Assembly: GCA_945905835.1 (NCBI GenBank)
Contig: CAMDQJ010000037.1
Span: forward strand, 1 to 36,885
Source: Asaia bogorensis
Lineage (GTDB): Bacteria > Pseudomonadota > Alphaproteobacteria > Reyranellales > Reyranellaceae
Length of the DNA stretch: 36,885 bases
Direction of reading: 5' to 3'
In this document: positions 32,177 through 36,885 of the stretch, piece by piece
How the letters are laid out: each line of letters begins with the position of its first letter
Position numbering within the stretch: the stretch's first letter is position 1
Made by a program: the position numbers and the translations under genes
The notes under the pieces: generated by a model
Told to the model about the DNA's origin: nothing
What the model saw: the letters and a program-made list of their open reading frames with translations, nothing else
Databases searched by the model: none

Positions 32177-33526
32177 TTAGGCCTTTGCCGAGGCGCGAGC
32201 GAGTTCGCCGACGTCCGCCAATGTCTCGATGCGCTCGATCATGTCGCGCAGGCGCTTGGCGCCGACGGCACCCAGCACGGGAACCGCGAGGCTCTCGTAC
32301 TTGGTCTCGATCGCCTGGCGCTGCTTGGCGAGATCGGGCCAGGGAATGCCCGAATCGTGCTTGGCCTCGACCGTGGTGCCGTCGTCGAGCTGGATCGCCA
32401 TCTCCGAGAGCGAATGCGCCCAGTTGGGCACGAACTCGATCTCGACCTTGTCGCGCAGCGTCTTGATGCGCGGGTCCTGCGTCACGGCGACGTTGTAGGA
32501 GTCAAGGTTGGCGGTATCGACGCCGGTCAAGGCCATGGCGATGGTCTGGCGCAACGAGAACTTGGCTTCGAGGCCCGTCGTCGGATGGGGAATGTTGCAG
32601 ACCTTGTCGGAACCCGCATCGATGCGCAGCATGATCTTCTTCACGCGCTCCGGCGGAAAATTGCTCTTGAGCCGGATCTCCTTGGCGCACTCGATGGGGG
32701 CGTGCGTCAGGTAGCAGGCGGCGTGGTATTTGAAGAGGTTGTTGCGCAGATGCCAGCCCTGCGGCGGCTCGCCGAGGGCGGCCTCGGCGTTGAAGTGGTC
32801 GCTCTGCGAGGACGCAAAGCCCTGATCGCACTCCAGGACGTCCGCCCGCGCGGTGAAGCCCTTCGCCGCGAGCTTGGCAGCGCGCAGGCCGTGTTCTGAC
32901 GCCGTGCCGGCATGCAGCGGCTTGCACATGGTGCCGAAGTTGGACTTTAGGCCGGCGGCCTGCGTCGCAGCGATGCCGAAGGCCACGGCGAGCTGACGGG
33001 CGTCGAGACCGAGCATGCGACCAGCGGCGGCGGTAGCCGAGAACGAGCCGACCGTGCCGGTGACGTGGAAGCCTTTTTGGTAATGACTCGGCGAGACCAG
33101 ACGCCCAACGCGGCCCGAGGTTTCGTAGCCGGCGACGAAGCTTTCGACGAACAGGCGGCCCGAGGCCTTTTTCTGTTCGCCGAGAGCGAGCAGGGCCGGC
33201 ACGACGGTTACTGTCGGATGACCGCCCATGGCGAAGTTCACGTCGTCGTAGTCGAGTGCGTGGCTGGCGGCGCCGTTGATCAGGGTCGCAGCCGACGGAA
33301 AGACCGTCTCCCGGCGGCCGACCAGCGTCGCCGGTCCCTTGCCGCCGTCCTCCAGCGTCTCCTGGATCAGGATTTCGGTCAGTTCGTCCTGGGCGCCGGC
33401 CAGGGTGACGGCAAACCAGTCGAGCAGGCACTGCTTGGTGCGCTCCAGAAGGTCGTCGGGCAGGTCGCGCCAGCCGAGAACGGCGGCACGTTGGGCGATT
33501 TCGGCTGTGACAGGAACGGCGGCCAT
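32177..33526 (-). CDS. MmgE/PrpD-family protein
   Basis: A 449-residue protein of the 2-methylcitrate dehydratase/cis-aconitate decarboxylase superfamily. Recognisable are DWFAVTLAGAQDELTEILIQ, the N-terminal helical part, HALDYDDVNFAMGGHPTVTV (conserved HALD.DD and GHP motifs), KPLHAGTASEHGLRAAKLAA and QGFASSQSDHFN. True PrpD acts in propionate use; other members decarboxylate cis-aconitate to itaconate. No prpB or prpC genes are here. ATG at 33526 has GGAGG upstream. It is the first gene of the operon. Confidence 0.92.
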   Translation of the reverse strand: MAAVPVTAEIAQRAAVLGWRDLPDDLLERTKQCLLDWFAVTLAGAQDELTEILIQETLEDGGKGPATLVGRRETVFPSAATLINGAASHALDYDDVNFAMGGHPTVTVVPALLALGEQKKASGRLFVESFVAGYETSGRVGRLVSPSHYQKGFHVTGTVGSFSATAAAGRMLGLDARQLAVAFGIAATQAAGLKSNFGTMCKPLHAGTASEHGLRAAKLAAKGFTARADVLECDQGFASSQSDHFNAEAALGEPPQGWHLRNNLFKYHAACYLTHAPIECAKEIRLKSNFPPERVKKIMLRIDAGSDKVCNIPHPTTGLEAKFSLRQTIAMALTGVDTANLDSYNVAVTQDPRIKTLRDKVEIEFVPNWAHSLSEMAIQLDDGTTVEAKHDSGIPWPDLAKQRQAIETKYESLAVPVLGAVGAKRLRDMIERIETLADVGELARASAKA

Positions 33527-33578
33527 GCTGCCTCCTCCAGGGTTCGGGCAAAGTGTCGGCCACCCGGCCGCGCCTTGT

Positions 33579-34193
33579 CTACACCAAGGGCTTCCGCGCA
33601 ACGATATGGAAGATGTGCCAATGCTTGGCGTTTCCGCGCGGCGTCGTGCCGTCGGTCTCTTCCTCGTCGAACAGCTCGACGTCGAGGCCGTCGAGCAAGG
33701 CGCGCGCCGCATCGCCAGTAAGGAAGGTTATGCCCGGCCGGCCGACCCAACTATCGCGTTCTCCGTACCATTGACCGCTGAAGCGGCCACCCGGCGGCAG
33801 GCGATCGCGGATAGCCGACCACAGCCGGTGAAAGTCGTCAGGGGCGCAAAGCGGCATGGCGAAGCTGGAATTGATAAGCAGCGCGTCATCGGGAAGGGAA
33901 ATCTTCTCGAACCGGGAGACGATCGGCGTGATGTTGGCGTCGGGCGGCAGGTCGGGGCGTCCTCGCAGTCGCTCGAGCGCCAGCGGTTCGGCGTCGACGG
34001 CGTCCACGCGCCAGCCGCGACGCAGCATCTCGATGACATCGCGGCCGTCGCCACAGCCGAGATCGACCGCTAGTCGTCCTTTTGGTGTCGGCCCGAAAGC
34101 CTCGAGCGCTGTCAACATCGTTTTACGCGGCGGCCGCTCGCGCAATTTCTCATAGTAAGCGCCCCAGCTGGCGCTCTTGTCGCCCTCGGTCAT
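33579..34193 (-). CDS. SAM-dependent class I methyltransferase
   Basis: A 204-residue methyltransferase with motif I LAVDLGCGDGRDVIEML, the acidic end of strand 2 in VDAVDAEPLAL, and a late DRLPPGGRFSGQWYGERDSW (motif III). Length suggests no extra domain, so a small-molecule substrate is likely (inference). The ATG at 34193 is chosen because MTEGDKSASWGAYYEK looks like the natural start; the longer frame enters the divergent promoter region. It ends 52 bases before the MmgE/PrpD start, in the same direction, so it could lead that operon. It diverges from the binding-protein gene across 50 bases. Confidence 0.88.
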   Translation of the reverse strand: MTEGDKSASWGAYYEKLRERPPRKTMLTALEAFGPTPKGRLAVDLGCGDGRDVIEMLRRGWRVDAVDAEPLALERLRGRPDLPPDANITPIVSRFEKISLPDDALLINSSFAMPLCAPDDFHRLWSAIRDRLPPGGRFSGQWYGERDSWVGRPGITFLTGDAARALLDGLDVELFDEEETDGTTPRGNAKHWHIFHIVARKPLV

Positions 34194-34243
34194 GTGTGGT
34201 CGACTTTGCTCAACAAGAACGTCATCGCAAAAGGGAGGAAACC

Positions 34244-35263
34244 ATGGCGCGATTGCCAAGTCTCGCTGCTATTGCGGCGATGGCGCTGATGCCATTTGCT
34301 GCCCACGCCGACATCAAGGCGCTGGCGGAGGCCGCCAAGAAGGAAGGCGAGATCACCTGGTATGTCGCACACTACACGTCCGAGGGCGCCGAAGAGCTGG
34401 GGGCCGGCTTCACCAAGACCTACGGTATCAAGGTCAATGTCGTGCGCACCACGGCGCAGGTCGCCTATCAGCGCCTGCTCCAGGACATCAAGAACAACCA
34501 GACCAATTGCGACGTCTTTTCGTCGACCGATCTCGGCCACTTTGCCCGCCTGAAGGCCGAGGGGCGTCTCGACAAGTACGTGCCGGAAACCACACCCAAG
34601 ATATCCGAGGCATTCCGCAGCTACGATCCCGACGGCTTCTATCACACGACGGCGGCCGGCCAGGTCGTGCTCACCTACAATTCGTCCAAGGTGAAGGCCG
34701 AGGACGCACCCAAGAAATGGACGGACCTTCTCGAGCCGAAATGGAAGGGCAAGGTCTCGACCGGTCACCCGGCCTTCTCGGGCTATGTCGGCACCTGGGT
34801 CTATACGATGACCAAGCTCTACGGCTGGAAGTATTTCGAGCAGCTCGAAAAGAACAAGCCGCAGATCGGCCGATCGATCAACGACACGGTGACGGTCCTG
34901 AACGCCGGAGAGCGGCTGGTCGCCGCCGGCGCTGACGGCTCGACGCTGTTCAGCGCCGCGCGTGGCAATCCGCTGGCCGTGACCTATCCGAGCGACGGCT
35001 CGGTGTTGATGATCTCGCCCTCGGCCATCGTAAAGGGCACCAAGCGTCCCAACACGGCGCGGCTGTTCATGGAGTACCTCTATTCGGTGGAGGCCTCCGA
35101 GATCAACGCCAAGCATTTCGGCATTCCGCTCCGGCCCGAAGTGCCCGGCCCGCCCGGCACGCAGCCCATCGACAAGATCAAGATCATCCGCTCGACCGTG
35201 GTCGAGATCGAGAAGGGCATTCCTGAGGTGATCGAGCAATGGCGCGATACCTTCGGGAACTGA
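34244..35263 (+). CDS. Extracellular solute-binding protein, family 1 (FbpA/AfuA-like)
   Basis: A 339-residue periplasmic binding protein. Signal peptide MARLPSLAAIAAMALMPFAA with cleavage after HA. The mature start ADIKALAEAAKKEGEITWYV, the segment QDIKNNQTNCDVFSSTDLGH and TAAGQVVLTYNSSKVKAEDA are typical of the iron(III)/thiamine/2-aminoethylphosphonate-type cluster. The double-Tyr iron ligand pattern of FbpA is not obvious, so the ligand is uncertain. ATG at 34244 follows GGGAGG. Its stop is one base before the permease GTG, so the two form an operon whose ATPase must lie beyond the window. Confidence 0.92.
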   Translation: MARLPSLAAIAAMALMPFAAHADIKALAEAAKKEGEITWYVAHYTSEGAEELGAGFTKTYGIKVNVVRTTAQVAYQRLLQDIKNNQTNCDVFSSTDLGHFARLKAEGRLDKYVPETTPKISEAFRSYDPDGFYHTTAAGQVVLTYNSSKVKAEDAPKKWTDLLEPKWKGKVSTGHPAFSGYVGTWVYTMTKLYGWKYFEQLEKNKPQIGRSINDTVTVLNAGERLVAAGADGSTLFSAARGNPLAVTYPSDGSVLMISPSAIVKGTKRPNTARLFMEYLYSVEASEINAKHFGIPLRPEVPGPPGTQPIDKIKIIRSTVVEIEKGIPEVIEQWRDTFGN

Positions 35264-35264
35264 T

Positions 35265-36885
35265 GTGACAGCGGCGACCTCCACCACGACTTTGCCGGTG
35301 CGCGTCTCGCGCATCGGCGGCTGGGATTCGACATGGCTGCTGTGGATCGGGATCATCGCGGTCCTGCTGTTCCTGGTGGTGAGCCCGTTCGTCTATCTCG
35401 TGCTCACCAGCTTCCAGGCCGAACGCACCGGCGATTTCACCTTCGCCAACTACGCCACGGCCTACGGGCGCGCCCGCTACATCGATGCGCTGTTTAACTC
35501 GCTGAAGCTCGGTGCGGCAGCGGCAGCTCTGGCCGGCCTGTTCGCGATACCGCTCGCCTGGGGCGTCGCGCGCACCGACATGCCGGGGCGAGGATTCGTG
35601 CGCATGATCGTGCTCGCGACCTTCATAACTCCGCCCTACACCGGTGCCGTCGCCTGGATCCTGCTGGCCGGCCCCAATGCCGGCTGGCTCAACCGCTTCT
35701 ATGTGTTCGCCACGGGTGCCGAGGCCGGGCCGTTCAACATCTACAGCTTCACCGGCCTTGCTGTCGTCATCGCGCTCTATTCCTTTCCCTACATCTTCAT
35801 CTTCACCACGGCGGCGCTCGAACTGGTGTCGTCGGAGATGGAGGACGCCGCCAATATCCTGGGGGCTGGCACCTGGCGGACCATGCGGCGCGTGACCCTG
35901 CCACTCGCCCTGCCGGCCATCATGGGCGGCCTCATCATCTGCTTCCTCGAAGCGATCGCGCTGTTCGGCTCACCCGCCATGATCGCCATCCCGGCGCGCT
36001 TCAACGTGGTGACGACACAGCTCTTCCAATTCTTCGGCAATCCCGTGCGCGTCGAGGTGGCGGCGGCCTACGCCATGCCGCTGCTCGGCATCACCGTCAT
36101 GCTGGTGCTGGTCCAGCGGCTGATGACGCACCGCAAGGGTTTCGTCTCGTTGACCGGCAAGGGCGGCGAACGCCGGCCGATCCTGCTCGGGCCGTGGCGC
36201 TGGGCGGTGTTCGGCTATGCCATGTTTGTGGCGGCCCTTTCGGTCTTCCTGCCCTACATCTTTTTGCTGCAGGCGGCCTTCGCTAAGGCGTGGGGCAGGG
36301 GCTTCCTGCTCGACAACATTACCTGGCGCAATTTCGACTTCGTGCTGTTTGAGCATGCGACGGCGGCGCGCTCGGTGGTCAACAGCTTCCTCTATGCCGG
36401 CGCCAGCGCTACGGCGGCCGTGATCATCACGCTGCTGATCGCTTATATCGTGACGCGCAAGCTGGTGCCGTTCGGCGAGGCACTGGGATTTCTCTGCGTG
36501 GCGCCGTTTGTCATCCCGGGTGTGGTGCTGGCCATCGGCTTCTATGCCGCCTATGCGCCACCGCCGCTCGCCCTCTACGGCACGGCGCTGATCCTCATTC
36601 TCGCCTTCACGACGCGCTTCCTGCCCATCGGCTACGTCAACGCCAGCGCGGCCCTGCGCAGCCTCAATCCCGAGATGGAGGAGGCGGTGCGCGTGCTAGG
36701 CGGCAGCCGGCTGACGGCGCTGCGCCGCGTCGTGGCGCCACTGCTCAAGCGCAACCTCTTGGGCGCCTGGCTGCTGATCTTCATCCCGGCGACGCGCGAG
36801 CTGTCGTCGGCGATCTTCCTCTACGGCCCCGGCACCAAGGTGGCGTCGGTGATGATCTTCGACATGAGCGAGGAGGGGAACTTCG
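35265..36885 (+). CDS. ABC transporter permease, fused two-domain (FbpB/AfuB-like), partial
   Basis: At least 540 residues, open at the right edge. It starts with GTG one base after the binding-protein stop. Two binding-protein-dependent permease domains are joined in one chain, each with an EAA loop: EMEDAANILGAGTWRTMRRV in the first half and EMEEAVRVLGGSRLTALRRV in the second. About a dozen hydrophobic helices are visible. Such fusions are usual in the Fe(3+)/thiamine/phosphonate importer group and agree with the binding protein next door. The ATPase gene should follow outside the window. Confidence 0.94.
   Translation, partial: MTAATSTTTLPVRVSRIGGWDSTWLLWIGIIAVLLFLVVSPFVYLVLTSFQAERTGDFTFANYATAYGRARYIDALFNSLKLGAAAAALAGLFAIPLAWGVARTDMPGRGFVRMIVLATFITPPYTGAVAWILLAGPNAGWLNRFYVFATGAEAGPFNIYSFTGLAVVIALYSFPYIFIFTTAALELVSSEMEDAANILGAGTWRTMRRVTLPLALPAIMGGLIICFLEAIALFGSPAMIAIPARFNVVTTQLFQFFGNPVRVEVAAAYAMPLLGITVMLVLVQRLMTHRKGFVSLTGKGGERRPILLGPWRWAVFGYAMFVAALSVFLPYIFLLQAAFAKAWGRGFLLDNITWRNFDFVLFEHATAARSVVNSFLYAGASATAAVIITLLIAYIVTRKLVPFGEALGFLCVAPFVIPGVVLAIGFYAAYAPPPLALYGTALILILAFTTRFLPIGYVNASAALRSLNPEMEEAVRVLGGSRLTALRRVVAPLLKRNLLGAWLLIFIPATRELSSAIFLYGPGTKVASVMIFDMSEEGNF

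Noticed and set aside
32177..33526. Calling the first operon gene prpD (methylcitrate cycle)
   Set aside because: No prpB or prpC genes are present and the family includes other activities such as cis-aconitate decarboxylase.

Overview
The window is a gene-dense, high-GC bacterial chromosome segment. GC-rich codon use, many orphan periplasmic binding proteins (LivK-like, peptide-type and Bug/TctC-type), abundant acyl-CoA enzymes and a rhizobial-style G1 peptidase remnant all suggest an Alphaproteobacterium of the Rhizobiales/Reyranella sort. That placement is inference, because there is no rRNA or marker gene here. I see no tRNA, rRNA, CRISPR array, prophage or plasmid module.

Layout. 1-3937 (+): the end of a glutathione S-transferase, then an exported NEW3-domain protein, an ABC ATPase and an ABC permease that overlap one another, then a small unknown (possibly GNAT-fold) protein. 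3921-7176 (-): FAH-family hydrolase, amidase and RluA-type pseudouridine synthase, overlapping end to end and divergent from a DHDPS-family aldolase/dehydratase (7236-8177, +). 8183-8971: a REP-like palindromic element, then a sigma70-like promoter, an apparently leaderless 16-codon leader peptide containing Trp-Tyr-Phe, an intrinsic terminator with a competing antiterminator, and a GNAT acetyltransferase. This looks like a complete aromatic-amino-acid transcription attenuator and is the best lead in the window. 9091-9965: the remnant of an IS5-type insertion sequence that has cut off the front of a G1 (eqolisin) peptidase gene. 9940-10990: a GST and a cupin, divergent.

11120-14228 (-): two adjacent AMP-forming acyl-CoA ligases, divergent from a (+) run of cytochrome P450, PP2C-type phosphatase, asparaginase II-family protein and a TrmA/RlmD-type RNA methyltransferase (14270-18466). 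18467-18779: an intergenic region rich in inverted repeats, with a hairpin that hides the Shine-Dalgarno of an LLM-family flavin monooxygenase (18780-19718). 19763-20252: a broken small secreted protein.

20254-26688: a BNR-repeat protein and a LivK-type binding protein (-), a dienelactone hydrolase-family protein (+), a 714-base gap holding the tail of a decayed Bcr/CflA-type MFS gene, a peptide-type binding protein (-) and a Bug/TctC-type binding protein (+). None of these three binding proteins has its membrane partners here.

26685-33526 (-): a tight seven-gene operon in transcription order MmgE/PrpD, MaoC, acyl-CoA dehydrogenase, MaoC, CaiB/BaiF CoA-transferase, HpcH/CitE-type CoA-ester lyase and MFS transporter. 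The set fits activation, dehydrogenation/hydration and retro-Claisen cleavage of a branched or dicarboxylic acid, and resembles itaconate-degradation loci. 33579-34193 (-): a SAM methyltransferase. 34244-36885 (+): an iron/thiamine-type binding protein and a fused two-domain permease that runs off the window end.
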